Source: a virus. Taken from it: a DNA stretch of 64,000 bases. The stretch is from positions 1-64,000 of the IMG/VR virus record IMGVR_UViG_3300046460_000148; one strand, written 5' to 3'. The position numbers and the translations under genes were made by a program. This document shows, in pieces, positions 42,103 to 49,957 of this stretch; the stretch's first letter is position 1, and each line of letters starts with the position of its first letter. The notes under the pieces are model-generated. The model had not been told where the DNA came from and searched no databases. It saw only the letters and a list, made by a program, of their open reading frames with translations.

Positions 42103-42330
42103 TTATCGCCTCGGCGGCGGCGGCCTCTCGTCCGAGTGCCGCGTCGAAATCATCGGCCGGCGTTCTTCGTGGCCGGGGTATGCTTTTGAGAAAGCCCACA
42201 TCATTGGGACCAACAAGACCATTGCAGTGACGCACATGGCGGCGGGCAGAGTGCCCGTGATGTAAGCGGCGGCGATCAAGAGGCCGGCGCTGACGCCGTA
42301 AATTCCCCAGGCGAGCATCTTCAAACCCAT
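42103..42330 (-). CDS. Two-helix small membrane protein
   Basis: 75 residues. MGLKMLAWGIYGVSAGLLIA and AAMCVTAMVLLVPMMWAFS give two hydrophobic helices, followed by a basic/Pro C-terminus. GAGGGGATATTGAG precedes the start; it begins immediately after the stop of the secreted protein gene. Unknown function. Confidence 0.65.
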   Translation of the reverse strand: MGLKMLAWGIYGVSAGLLIAAAYITGTLPAAMCVTAMVLLVPMMWAFSKAYPGHEERRPMISTRHSDERPPPPRR

Positions 42331-42331
42331 C

Positions 42332-42643
42332 TCAATATCCCCTCGGCGGAACGTAGAGGCAGATGGTCCTGGACGTGTCCAAGCCACCGGAGCTACACCA
42401 GTGATATTCGCCATCGGGCGACTGCCTGATCCGGGTGTCGGTGTAGCCGAGCACTTCGCCGGTGCTGGAAATCTGGTAGCCCATCGGCGTCTCTTTGACC
42501 CGGACGCCGGGGTCATGATTGACCTCGCGGCAGTCCATGCCGGAGCAGCATCGGAGGTCATACCGCCAGCCAGCGGGAGCGTCGTGGGCCTGAACCGTGC
42601 CGGCGATAAGACCGGCGGCGATGACGAAATTCATGCTGAACAT
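42332..42643 (-). CDS. Secreted Cys-rich small protein
   Basis: 103 residues, ATG 42643 after CAGGAGATTCGGAA. Signal peptide MFSMNFVIAAGLIAGTVQA, then GWRYDLRCCSGMDCREVNHD and EYHWCSSGG: five Cys in a periplasmic domain. Such an exported protein in an early operon could alter the cell envelope (for example superinfection exclusion); this is inference. Confidence 0.7.
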   Translation of the reverse strand: MFSMNFVIAAGLIAGTVQAHDAPAGWRYDLRCCSGMDCREVNHDPGVRVKETPMGYQISSTGEVLGYTDTRIRQSPDGEYHWCSSGGLDTSRTICLYVPPRGY

Positions 42644-42660
42644 TTCCGAATCTCCTGAAA

Positions 42661-42720
42661 CCGCGCCTTGCTTCCGCCTCGCCGTGCCTGACCGCGCCAA
42701 GCCCTGCCTAGCCCAGCCTT
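42661..42720 (-). repeat. GGCNN pentamer array
   Basis: About 60 bases of minus-strand GGCNN between the coiled-coil gene and the secreted protein gene; shortest of the four arrays. Confidence 0.75.
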
Positions 42721-42722
42721 TT

Positions 42723-43733
42723 TTAGACGGCTCGTTTTTCCTCGATGATTTCCATGCCGGCGACGGTCCTCTGTTGCCGCGCCAGCCGGTTGGCAATCCG
42801 CTGGGCCGTTTCCTTGAGTTCTTCGTCATCCATGATCGCGGCCAGGAACGCTTCGAAGTCCGTTATCAGCCCCGTGCGATAGGTCCGGAGCGACGTCTTC
42901 TCGCCGGTGGGTCCGGCCTGGGGAGGACGGAATTCGGCGTCACGCTCCGCCTCCTTGGCGGCGGCTACCTTGGCGCCGGCCTCGCGCTGGGCGTCCGGGC
43001 TGTTGGCCTTCCGCGCCTCCTCTTCTGCCTCCTGCCGCAACCGCTCGGCCTCTATAGCCTTCTGGGCGGCGCGCTCGCGTTCAAGCCGCTCCTGTTCCCT
43101 GAGCCAGACCGTCGCGCGCCGCTTGAGCAGCTCCGCATAGCCGGCCGGCTGCTCGCGTAGTTCCCGCCACCGCGCGTCGACCTTTTTCACGGCGACGACC
43201 AGAGGGGCCTTCTCGACGGCGTGGAGTTGGTCCGCGCGGTTGCCGATGCTCCGGAGACGCTTCAACAAGGTCGCTTCACTATCGGCCTGATCCTTGGTCG
43301 TGAGCGGCGCTTTCAAAGCGTTATCGACCAGTGCCTTTTCACCGACGAACTCAGCCATCAGCGCATCGAATGGGTCGGCCTCACCGGCGGCGGCAGAGTT
43401 ATGCCCTATGCCGGACGCCGCGACTTGTTCGGGTTGATCGGCCCAACCGCCGCCGGCTACCGCCCGGTCGAAGGCTGCTTCGGTAATCGGGTTTTTGCAC
43501 GCCCACAGCCAGAGGTCCGGAATGTTCTCCGGGATGACTGCCTGCCCGGAGCGCGCGGCGCACCAGACGCCGGTTTCGTCCTGCCAGAACTGGACGGGCT
43601 CCCACGCTTGACCCTTCCGGCGGACCCGGAAAAATCCAGTCCACGGAAGTCCGTCATGGACGGCAAGCGCGCCTTTCCCGATCTTCGAAGGATCGGCGAG
43701 CGCTAGCCGCCACTTTTCCCAAGGGTCTGTCAT
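42723..43733 (-). CDS. Coiled-coil early protein with IGHNS motif
   Basis: 336 residues. MTDPWEKWRLALADPSKIGK start; ASGIGHNSAAAGEADPFDAL carries the IG(D/H)NS motif common in alphaproteobacterial phage proteins. Residues about 200-270 are a strong coiled coil (LREQERLERERAAQKAIEAE). Probably the first gene of the leftward operon and a DNA-replication or recombination accessory. Confidence 0.7.
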   Translation of the reverse strand: MTDPWEKWRLALADPSKIGKGALAVHDGLPWTGFFRVRRKGQAWEPVQFWQDETGVWCAARSGQAVIPENIPDLWLWACKNPITEAAFDRAVAGGGWADQPEQVAASGIGHNSAAAGEADPFDALMAEFVGEKALVDNALKAPLTTKDQADSEATLLKRLRSIGNRADQLHAVEKAPLVVAVKKVDARWRELREQPAGYAELLKRRATVWLREQERLERERAAQKAIEAERLRQEAEEEARKANSPDAQREAGAKVAAAKEAERDAEFRPPQAGPTGEKTSLRTYRTGLITDFEAFLAAIMDDEELKETAQRIANRLARQQRTVAGMEIIEEKRAV

Positions 43734-43912
43734 CTGGAGGTTTCTCCCGTTTTTTCTCCGATGGGTTCATGAAAGCAAATCTTGCTCGCCCCGACAAGTG
43801 GCCGGGCAAGAAAAAATTGCACGAAGAGGCTAACTCATTCGCTGGCTGCATAAATTTTATTGGAAGGGGCGGCCGAGGGGCTATTGCCACGCCTCGGCCG
43901 GAAGATGGGTGA
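43734..43912 (-). promoter_or_regulatory. Leftward early control region
   Basis: 179 bases between the repressor-side gene and the coiled-coil gene. AT-rich islands (GGCTGCATAAATTTTATTGG) suggest the leftward early promoter is here, but no clean -35/-10 pair is evident. Confidence 0.4.
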
Positions 43913-44347
43913 TTATAACCCTGTTAGGCTAGTAACACGGGCCGCGTCCTGCTTGGCGCGGATGACTTCAATGTCGTCTTCCGTCAGCAAGACGGGGATG
44001 GGTGCACGGTTGGGGAATTGAAGCAGGTAGCGATATGACCTCGTTGCCGGATCATACTGGACATAGCTGTTTTCCACGTCGGGCCGGGAGCCGCGCCGGA
44101 GCATCATAGCCACCTGCCGCGCATGCAATGATGATAGCCGGGATTGGAGCACCATCTTCGCGGCGCCCTGGCTTGCCTCATGGAAAACCCAGGCGGCTAC
44201 ATCGACAAGCCGAATTAGTGCGGACATCTGTTGTCCGTCTTCAGTTTCAACACGCATGAGCGCTTCGCCGCTCCGCAAGCTCGTGATACGAAAAGCCGCC
44301 AACGGTGACACGACGTCAGGCGACTGCAAACTGCACCTCTGTCCCAT
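43913..44347 (-). CDS. Hypothetical protein adjoining the repressor
   Basis: 144 residues. SALIRLVDVAAWVFHEASQG and ARQVAMMLRRGSRPDVENSY; no motif recognised. Co-directional with and 3 bases from the CI-like gene, so likely co-transcribed with it. May modulate the repressor. Confidence 0.6.
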   Translation of the reverse strand: MGQRCSLQSPDVVSPLAAFRITSLRSGEALMRVETEDGQQMSALIRLVDVAAWVFHEASQGAAKMVLQSRLSSLHARQVAMMLRRGSRPDVENSYVQYDPATRSYRYLLQFPNRAPIPVLLTEDDIEVIRAKQDAARVTSLTGL

Positions 44348-44350
44348 AGC

Positions 44351-44818
44351 TCATTGATCCTCTTGCGATTTTGGGGTTTTTCCCTTTAGTTTTGACTGCT
44401 CTTTCCTAGCCTCAAGAGACCGTAGGCGGTTATCGATCATCGCTTGGAAATGCTCATAGAGGGGGTCGTATTCTTCGGGCGGCAGCAATTCCAATCTTGC
44501 GTCTATGCTCGGCTTCACCACGGGGCTACCTGCCCCGGTCGTGAGCCATGCTATTGAAATGGTGAAGGTCTCTGCTATTCGTTCGAGATTGGCGCGCTTG
44601 ACGCCTTTCCCTACCTCCCAATTCCCCACGGCTCCGCGCGTCACGCCTAGCCGGGCTGCGAAATCGGCCTGTCGGTCGATCCCCAATATCTCGGTGCGGA
44701 GATAACAAACGCGCTTGCCGAGTTCGATATCGGCTTGCTGGTCGGCCTCCCGCTTTCCCATTTTTTTAGCCGCTGGTGCGTCGGCGCGGCCTTTGCCGAG
44801 AGGTTTCCCACTCGCCAT
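44351..44818 (-). CDS. CI-like repressor (XRE HTH)
   Basis: 155 residues. GIDRQADFAARLGVTRGAVG and NWEVGKGVKRANLERIAETF are the HTH; the C-terminal 60 residues are helical without a LexA/S24 peptidase, so induction would not be by RecA-stimulated self-cleavage. Divergent from the Cro-like gene. Maintains lysogeny, probably by binding the three half-sites in between. Confidence 0.8.
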   Translation of the reverse strand: MASGKPLGKGRADAPAAKKMGKREADQQADIELGKRVCYLRTEILGIDRQADFAARLGVTRGAVGNWEVGKGVKRANLERIAETFTISIAWLTTGAGSPVVKPSIDARLELLPPEEYDPLYEHFQAMIDNRLRSLEARKEQSKLKGKTPKSQEDQ

Positions 44819-44846
44819 ACAGTTTTATTTCCCTCTAATTAATCAA

Positions 44847-44871
44847 CTTGCCACAAGCAAGGTTACCTTGC
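44847..44871. promoter_or_regulatory. Repressor operator array
   Basis: Three CTTGC/GCAAG half-sites start exactly 10 bp apart (44847, 44857, 44867), alternating in direction; the last two form GCAAGGTTACCTTGC, a near-perfect palindrome. They lie in the 104-bp divergent gap of the CI- and Cro-like genes, covering the probable promoters. Confidence 0.7.
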
Positions 44872-44922
44872 CAATCAGATTTTTACAAAAAAAGATTGAA
44901 CTCTTGTGTAACGTTTGCTTTC

Positions 44923-45279
44923 ATGGCGCGCATGGAACAGCGCCACAAAACGTTACCCGAAGACCCCCGAGAACTTGCCTGGGCAGAAGCGCGGGCACGG
45001 CTGGGCGGCCTCAAGCCGCTTGCCGCCAAGCTGGGAATATCCCGGCAGGCGATCAGCGTGTGGAAGATCGTCCCCAGCAAGCATGCCGTCAAAGTATCGG
45101 AAGAGACCGGCGTTTCGCTCCATGAATTGCGCCCGGACATCTATCCGGACCTCTACGGGCCGAACCATGAAAAGCCGGCAACCAGACCGGCAGAGGCTGA
45201 ACCCGCCGAAGAATCCACGAAAGCAGTTAGCGAGACGACGGGCTTGCTCCGCCGTCTCATCACGTTCCCGCGCCGGTGA
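44923..45279 (+). CDS. Cro/YdaS-like regulator
   Basis: 118 residues. ELAWAEARARLGGLKPLAAK then LGISRQAISVWKIVPSKHAV are an HTH of Cro/YdaS type; VSLHELRPDIYPDLY is the usual end of the domain. The tail is low complexity. Divergent from the repressor and probably its antagonist. No ribosome site precedes ATG 44923; ATG 44932 is also possible. Confidence 0.8.
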   Translation: MARMEQRHKTLPEDPRELAWAEARARLGGLKPLAAKLGISRQAISVWKIVPSKHAVKVSEETGVSLHELRPDIYPDLYGPNHEKPATRPAEAEPAEESTKAVSETTGLLRRLITFPRR

Positions 45280-45379
45280 TGGTGGCACCTAAGCCGGCCG
45301 GGAATTAGTCACCGCACCCTTGCCCACCCCTGATTTCATGGCGGGTGCGGTGGCTACCAAATCCGAACAAGGAGCACCC

Positions 45380-45946
45380 ATGCACGCAAAAATCGGAGAC
45401 AATTCGCACGAGCTGACGCCGGCCGAGACCAAGGCGCTGTTCATGCACCACTTCGACAAGGTCCTGAAACAGACCGAAATTTGCAAAGCCGAAAACGCTA
45501 TCCGGCAGAAGCTTCGCAAAGAGGCCAAGGCGGACGGCATCATCCTTTCCGACATCGATTTCGGGCTCCGCTGCGCTCAGATCGAGGACCCCCAGATCAT
45601 CATCGATGAGCAGAAGCGGCGCGCTGAAATCGGCCGGTTCTTCGCCTTGCCGATCGGGGCGCAAACCGAACTGGATTTCGACCGCATGCCGGCAGTCGAT
45701 CGCGCACGAGTATTGGGTGAAGCTGCCGGATTTGCCAGCAAGAACGCGGACACGGTCCCCTATGACGAAAACTCCGATCAAGGCCGGGCATGGCTCGAAG
45801 GGTGGAAAGACGGGAACATGCGGCTCGCGGAAGATTTCCAGACTGCCCACCAAAAAAAGAGCGCTAGCCGCAACGATGCCGACACCGCATCCGATGACGG
45901 CGAAAACGACCCTGACAATGATGATGAGCCCGATGAGGCGGCATAG
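45380..45946 (+). CDS. IGDNS-motif early protein with Rmf/CrpP-like region
   Basis: 188 residues from ATG 45380 after AAGGAG. IGDNSHELTPAETKALFMHH at the N-terminus is the IG(D/H)NS motif family; GRAWLEGWKDGNMRLAEDFQ near residue 135 resembles the ribosome-modulation-factor/CrpP fold. The acidic tail is low complexity. Such proteins may act on host DNA or ribosomes; function not established. Confidence 0.7.
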   Translation: MHAKIGDNSHELTPAETKALFMHHFDKVLKQTEICKAENAIRQKLRKEAKADGIILSDIDFGLRCAQIEDPQIIIDEQKRRAEIGRFFALPIGAQTELDFDRMPAVDRARVLGEAAGFASKNADTVPYDENSDQGRAWLEGWKDGNMRLAEDFQTAHQKKSASRNDADTASDDGENDPDNDDEPDEAA

Positions 45947-45954
45947 GCGCCGCC

Positions 45955-46386
45955 ATGACCCATCCTGACTGTGATGAACGGAGCAAATGGAATGATGCCG
46001 ATCGAGGCCGCGTCGCGGCGATGCTCAAGCAGGGCCTGTCGCGCCGTGAGATCGCCCTCAAGATGGGTATCACCCGTAACGCTTGCGGCGGCCGGATTTA
46101 CCGCGACGATGATTTGCGAGCCGTCGCGCCGGGCCGTCCGCCGTCCAGGCCGAGAAGGGTCGTGCCAGTGATGCCGCCCCCGGACCTCCCCCCGCCGGTG
46201 ATGCGTCGAGTGCCGCTGAAAGACCTCGGCCAAGACGAATGCACGTGGCCGATTACCACGGCTCCAGATCGCAGGGTGATCGGCGCCTTTCTCTTCTGCG
46301 GCGCCGAGACGGAACCGCTGGCGATGTGGTGCCGCTATCACGGGCAGCTTGGATATGTCCCGCCAAAGGAGCGCCGTCATGGGTAA
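45955..46386 (+). CDS. gcrA: GcrA-like cell cycle regulator
   Basis: 143 residues. N-terminal HTH as in GcrA (RVAAMLKQGLSRREIALKMG then ITRNACGGRIYR), a Pro-rich linker, and the C-terminal sigma-70-binding part (CTWPITTAPDRR ... FLFCGAETEPLAMWCRYHGQ). In Caulobacter and Brucella GcrA guides RNA polymerase to promoters carrying methylated GANTC. A phage copy would let the virus redirect cell-cycle transcription. Confidence 0.85.
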   Translation: MTHPDCDERSKWNDADRGRVAAMLKQGLSRREIALKMGITRNACGGRIYRDDDLRAVAPGRPPSRPRRVVPVMPPPDLPPPVMRRVPLKDLGQDECTWPITTAPDRRVIGAFLFCGAETEPLAMWCRYHGQLGYVPPKERRHG

Positions 46387-46933
46387 ACGCTCCGCATTCC
46401 CGCGCAACAAACATGACGCCTATCAGACGCCGTATCCGGCAATCCCACCGATCATCCCCCACCTTCGCGCCGAGAATATCTCGTCGTTCGTGGAGCCCTG
46501 CTGTGGCAAGGGGCAGCTCATTGATTTCCTCCGCTGCTTCGGCGTCTACTGCCGCCTCGCCGGCGATATCCAGGAAGGCTTCGACGCGCTGACTTGTGAC
46601 CCGCATCTCCTGGCCGGCGCCGACGCCATCATCACCAACCCGCCTTGGACCAGGGCGATCATGCACCCGATGATAGCCCGGTTCTCTCTGATCGCGCCGA
46701 CATGGCTCCTCTTCGATGCCGACTGGGCGCATACCAAACAGGCGGCTCCTTACATCGACTACTGCTCCAAGATCGTGAGCGCCGGCCGGCTTAAATGGAT
46801 GCCCGGAACGAAGCACACCGGGAAGGACAATGCCGCTTGGTATCGCTTCGATCGGCGCCACACCGGCGGCCCGGTGTTCTTCGGCTGGTCCTCAAATCAA
46901 ATCGGAAAAAGTTACGCGGAGGCCGCCGCATGA
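46379..46933 (+). CDS. DNA methyltransferase-like protein (NPPW)
   Basis: 184 residues. SAM motif I VEPCCGKGQLIDFL near residue 37 and catalytic NPPW near residue 86, in the I-before-IV order, unlike the permuted enzyme at 1464. HKDAYQTPYPAIP-like opening (NKHDAYQTPYPAIPPI) suggests a DNA-binding lead. Overlaps the GcrA-like gene by 8 bases. Possibly sets the methylation state that the GcrA-like protein reads; that link is inference. Confidence 0.75.
   Translation: MGKRSAFPRNKHDAYQTPYPAIPPIIPHLRAENISSFVEPCCGKGQLIDFLRCFGVYCRLAGDIQEGFDALTCDPHLLAGADAIITNPPWTRAIMHPMIARFSLIAPTWLLFDADWAHTKQAAPYIDYCSKIVSAGRLKWMPGTKHTGKDNAAWYRFDRRHTGGPVFFGWSSNQIGKSYAEAAA
46878..46922. repeat. Direct repeat copy 1 (45 bp)
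   Basis: Covers the C-terminal codons of the methyltransferase gene and the ribosome site of the next gene. Copy 2 lies at 47122-47166; 44 of 45 bases are identical. Confidence 0.9.
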
Positions 46934-47169
46934 GCGCGCGCATGACACCCGACGAAATCCGCCAGCAGGCAATCAGCGTCATGAAGAGCGGCGGGAGGGA
47001 AGTCTGCGAGCGCGCAATCACGAAATGGCTGCGGGGCGACTACGGGGACGACTACGGCATGATCAACGCCTATGTCGCCAACTGGCAGGACACCGCGCGC
47101 GAGATTTCGAGGCTCACCTCATCTTCGGCTGGTCCTCAAATCAAATCGAAAAAAGTTACGCGGAGGTAG
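46930..47169 (+). CDS. Hypothetical protein flanked by direct repeats
   Basis: 79 residues (MSARMTPDEIRQQAISVMKS). The last 16 residues are encoded by the second copy of the 45-bp repeat in another frame (SSSAGPQIKSKKVTRR), so its end arose by duplication. Starts with ATGA overlap to the methyltransferase. Unrecognised. Confidence 0.65.
   Translation: MSARMTPDEIRQQAISVMKSGGREVCERAITKWLRGDYGDDYGMINAYVANWQDTAREISRLTSSSAGPQIKSKKVTRR
47122..47166. repeat. Direct repeat copy 2 (45 bp)
   Basis: Second copy; supplies the ribosome site GCGGAGG for the ParB-like gene. One base differs from copy 1. Confidence 0.9.
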
Positions 47170-47173
47170 CGGC

Positions 47174-48028
47174 ATGAACGTTCACCCATTAGCAGCGATG
47201 TTTCCCATGCTCCCGGACGATGAGCTGAACGCGCTCGCTGAAAGCATCAAGGAGCACGGGCAACGCCATCCCATCCTGATCGGAGAGACCGCCACCGAGG
47301 ACGGTGAACTCGTTGAGGTCATTGTTGATGGCCGCAACCGTTTTGAGGCATGCCGCAGGGCTGGGGTTGAGCCCAAGTTCGAGCGTCTGAACGGAGTTGA
47401 CGTTCGGCAGGTGATCCTAGCCGAGAACGTCGAGCGGCGGCACATGACCAAGGGCGCGCGAGCGATGGCTGTCGCGATGCTTTACCCCCAGGCCGAACGT
47501 GGGCGAGGAAAAAAAGACCCTGCAAAAAATGCCCAGAAAGTGGGGCTTTTTGGTAATGAACTCCTCCGCCAAGCTCGCACTGTTCTCGATCATTCCAAGC
47601 CGCTAGCCGAATCCGTGCTAGCCGGGGTCAAGCCGCTCGACCTCGCCTATCAAGAGGCCGCGAGGGCAAAACAGGCGGCAGATTCCGAAGCTGCCCGGCT
47701 GGACCGTCTCCGGGAGCAAGCCCCTGACCTAGCCGACCTTGTAACAGAGGAGCGCTTTTCATTGAACGAAGCGCTAGCAGCGGCCGAACAGCGCCGGATT
47801 GAGGAACTCGATCGTCAGCGGGCGGCTACCTCCAACCTCTCCCGCCTCTATTCCAGTCTTCATCCCCGCACCGCTTCACCATCGGATTACGCGGAGATGA
47901 TGTTCAGCGGCATCAACCCGAAGTTCTGGCCCACTGAAGGTGAAGCCCTGTCGCCGGACGGCCTCAAGCGATGCGCCGCCGTCCTTTTAGCAACTGCTGA
48001 AATGTTGGAGAAAGGATCATCCCAATGA
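47174..48028 (+). CDS. ParB-like protein
   Basis: 284 residues. ParB N-domain: LNALAESIKEHGQRHPILIG, VIVDGRNRFEACRRAG, LAENVERRHMTKGARA. Then a HTH-like region and a helical C-terminus. Third ParB-domain gene of the window, but without a CTP-switch neighbour or parA. Phage ParB-like proteins often are nucleases or transcriptional regulators. Confidence 0.85.
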   Translation: MNVHPLAAMFPMLPDDELNALAESIKEHGQRHPILIGETATEDGELVEVIVDGRNRFEACRRAGVEPKFERLNGVDVRQVILAENVERRHMTKGARAMAVAMLYPQAERGRGKKDPAKNAQKVGLFGNELLRQARTVLDHSKPLAESVLAGVKPLDLAYQEAARAKQAADSEAARLDRLREQAPDLADLVTEERFSLNEALAAAEQRRIEELDRQRAATSNLSRLYSSLHPRTASPSDYAEMMFSGINPKFWPTEGEALSPDGLKRCAAVLLATAEMLEKGSSQ

Positions 48029-48561
48029 GTAACCGCCGCCGGAGATCGACCGGGTCGATGCTGATGCCGGTCATTCACCGCATCGTGCGAAACCTGCCTG
48101 ATGCGTCAATAGGCGTCTTTGAGGATACCCACGCGCGATTAGCGTTGGCGAAATACCTTCAAGAAAATCCTCAATATCGCATGACCGCGATGGAGCAAGC
48201 CAAGCGCGAGTATGCCCGCTATCAGAAAATCCTCAGTCCGCGCCCTGCATCGCCGGGAGGGTTTTATCACCCTGAGCGGTTGGTGCCCGCATCACCCTCA
48301 AAGAGCATCTTCATGGCAAAGGTCGGGTTGGTGCAGTTGGATTTCTGGAAGGACAAGCATGAGGAGGCCAAGCGGCACGCCGACGAGGCGCATGCGAAGA
48401 AGACGGATTATTGGGAGACCCGCCGCCGCGCGCTGATCGAGACCGGGCTAACCAACCTCAATGACGTCGAGTGCGCTGTCTTCGGCTACAAGCCCCGGCC
48501 GGTCCCAACCATGCCGGATGAAATATTCACTGACGATGGCGATGATGAGGATGACGTTTGA
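48025..48561 (+). CDS. Hypothetical early protein, 178 aa
   Basis: Basic N-terminus MSNRRRRSTGSMLMPVIHRI, a middle with LALAKYLQENPQYRMTAMEQ, an acidic C-terminus (DDGDDEDDV). Overlaps both neighbours. Not recognised. Confidence 0.65.
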   Translation: MSNRRRRSTGSMLMPVIHRIVRNLPDASIGVFEDTHARLALAKYLQENPQYRMTAMEQAKREYARYQKILSPRPASPGGFYHPERLVPASPSKSIFMAKVGLVQLDFWKDKHEEAKRHADEAHAKKTDYWETRRRALIETGLTNLNDVECAVFGYKPRPVPTMPDEIFTDDGDDEDDV

Positions 48562-49139
48562 TGCTCATTCTCGGCCTCGACCAAAGCATCACCCGGACAG
48601 GCTGGGCGCTCTATCGCTTCCCCGGCGACGAGCGGCACATGAGGTGCGGCTCGTTCTCCTGTTCGGATGAGGCCGACGCCGACGCCAAGTGTGAGCGCTT
48701 CGCCCGCGAGATCAAGCGGCTGGTCGGACCCCAGGAAACGCGGCCGGATTTCATCTGCTGGGAGCGGGCCAAACGGCAAATCTCCGCCTATCCCAAAAAG
48801 CCGAACGCCGATCTGCTCGGCCTGGGCGGACAGGACGTTTGGACGGTCAACGCCGATCAGCTCCTCCTCCCGGAAATTCAAGGCATCATCCGGGCGGCAA
48901 CCGTCTTCTATCGCGTGCCGCACGAATCGGTGTCACCGGCGACATGGCGGGCTGCGATATACGGCAAGGGCGGCGGCAAACTATCGCGCGTCGATGCGAA
49001 GGCGCGGGCCAAGGAATACTGCCAGGCCCTCGGTATCAAGTTCAGCGGCGACGATCAGGCGGAAGCCGCTTGCATCGCCCGTTGGGCCGCGACGTGCTCT
49101 ATCGCCTTCCGGATGCTTATGGCGAGGGCGGCGGCATGA
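48561..49139 (+). CDS. RuvC-like Holliday junction resolvase
   Basis: 192 residues. ILGLDQSITRTGWA places the first catalytic Asp at residue 7; DFICWERAKRQIS and SGDDQAEAACIARWA supply the other acidic positions of the RNase-H-like RuvC fold. ATG 48561 overlaps the previous stop (TGATG). Probably resolves replication intermediates before packaging. Confidence 0.85.
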   Translation: MLILGLDQSITRTGWALYRFPGDERHMRCGSFSCSDEADADAKCERFAREIKRLVGPQETRPDFICWERAKRQISAYPKKPNADLLGLGGQDVWTVNADQLLLPEIQGIIRAATVFYRVPHESVSPATWRAAIYGKGGGKLSRVDAKARAKEYCQALGIKFSGDDQAEAACIARWAATCSIAFRMLMARAAA

Positions 49140-49957
49140 TCCAGTTGCGCGTCCTGTCCCTCGGTGCCGGCGTCCAATCAACCACGATGGCGCTCATGGC
49201 CGCGCACGGCGAAATAGGCCCGATGCCGGATGCCGCGATCTTTGCGGACACCGGAGCAGAACCGCAGCCGGTCTATGATCACCTCACGTGGCTGATGTCG
49301 GCCAACGTGCTTCCCTTCCCCGTCCATGTCGTCAGCGCCGGGAACCTCCGGGACATCCTTACGGGCCGCGCCCACTGGAAGGGCGGCAATGACGGCCGGC
49401 CGCCGTTCTACGTTGTCACCGACAAAGGTGACGCCGGCACGCTCAATCGACAATGCACCCGGCATTTCAAGATTGATCCGATCCGCCGGAAGGTGCGTGA
49501 GCTGCTCGGCCTGACGCACGGGCAGCGCGGACCCAAGACCGCAGCGGCGGAGCAATGGATTGGCATCAGCCTTGACGAAGCCACCCGCATGAAGCCGTCG
49601 CGTGACCGCTACATCGAAAGCCGGTGGCCGCTGATCGAAAAGCGGATGACGCGCCGGGACTGCCTGAAATGGCTTGCCGCTCATGACTATCCGCTGCCGG
49701 CAAAATCGGCCTGTACTTTCTGCCCATTCCGCAATGACGTCGGCTGGCGCGACCTCCGCAACAATGACCCGGTGTCATTCGCCGACGCCGTCGCGATCGA
49801 CAAGGTCATCCGGGACGGGATGCCCGGCGTAAATCGTTCCCAAGTATTTATCCACCGATCGCTGAAGCCGCTCGATGAGGTCGATCTATCGACCGCCGAG
49901 GAGCGCGGCCAACTGAACCTTTTCATCAATGAGTGTGAAGGGATGTGTGGCGTATGA
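49136..49957 (+). CDS. PAPS-reductase-family PP-loop protein
   Basis: 273 residues. LSLGAGVQSTTMALMA is a degenerate PP-loop, AAIFADTGAEPQPVYDHLTW and LNRQCTRHFKIDPIRRKVRE follow. CTFCPFRNDVGWRDL near the end is a Cys pair. This class is widespread in phages and distinct from the IbrA-like gene; a base- or tRNA-modifying role is suggested by the fold only. Confidence 0.8.
   Translation: MIQLRVLSLGAGVQSTTMALMAAHGEIGPMPDAAIFADTGAEPQPVYDHLTWLMSANVLPFPVHVVSAGNLRDILTGRAHWKGGNDGRPPFYVVTDKGDAGTLNRQCTRHFKIDPIRRKVRELLGLTHGQRGPKTAAAEQWIGISLDEATRMKPSRDRYIESRWPLIEKRMTRRDCLKWLAAHDYPLPAKSACTFCPFRNDVGWRDLRNNDPVSFADAVAIDKVIRDGMPGVNRSQVFIHRSLKPLDEVDLSTAEERGQLNLFINECEGMCGV

Noticed and set aside
41978-42235. 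85-codon minus-strand frame over the 41999-42095 array
   Set aside because: C-terminal half is GGCNN translation (RQGYARHGRPW...), and it overlaps the two-helix membrane gene in another frame.
47174-48028. Plasmid-type ParABS partition
   Set aside because: No parA homologue or parS-like site was seen near any of the three ParB-domain genes.
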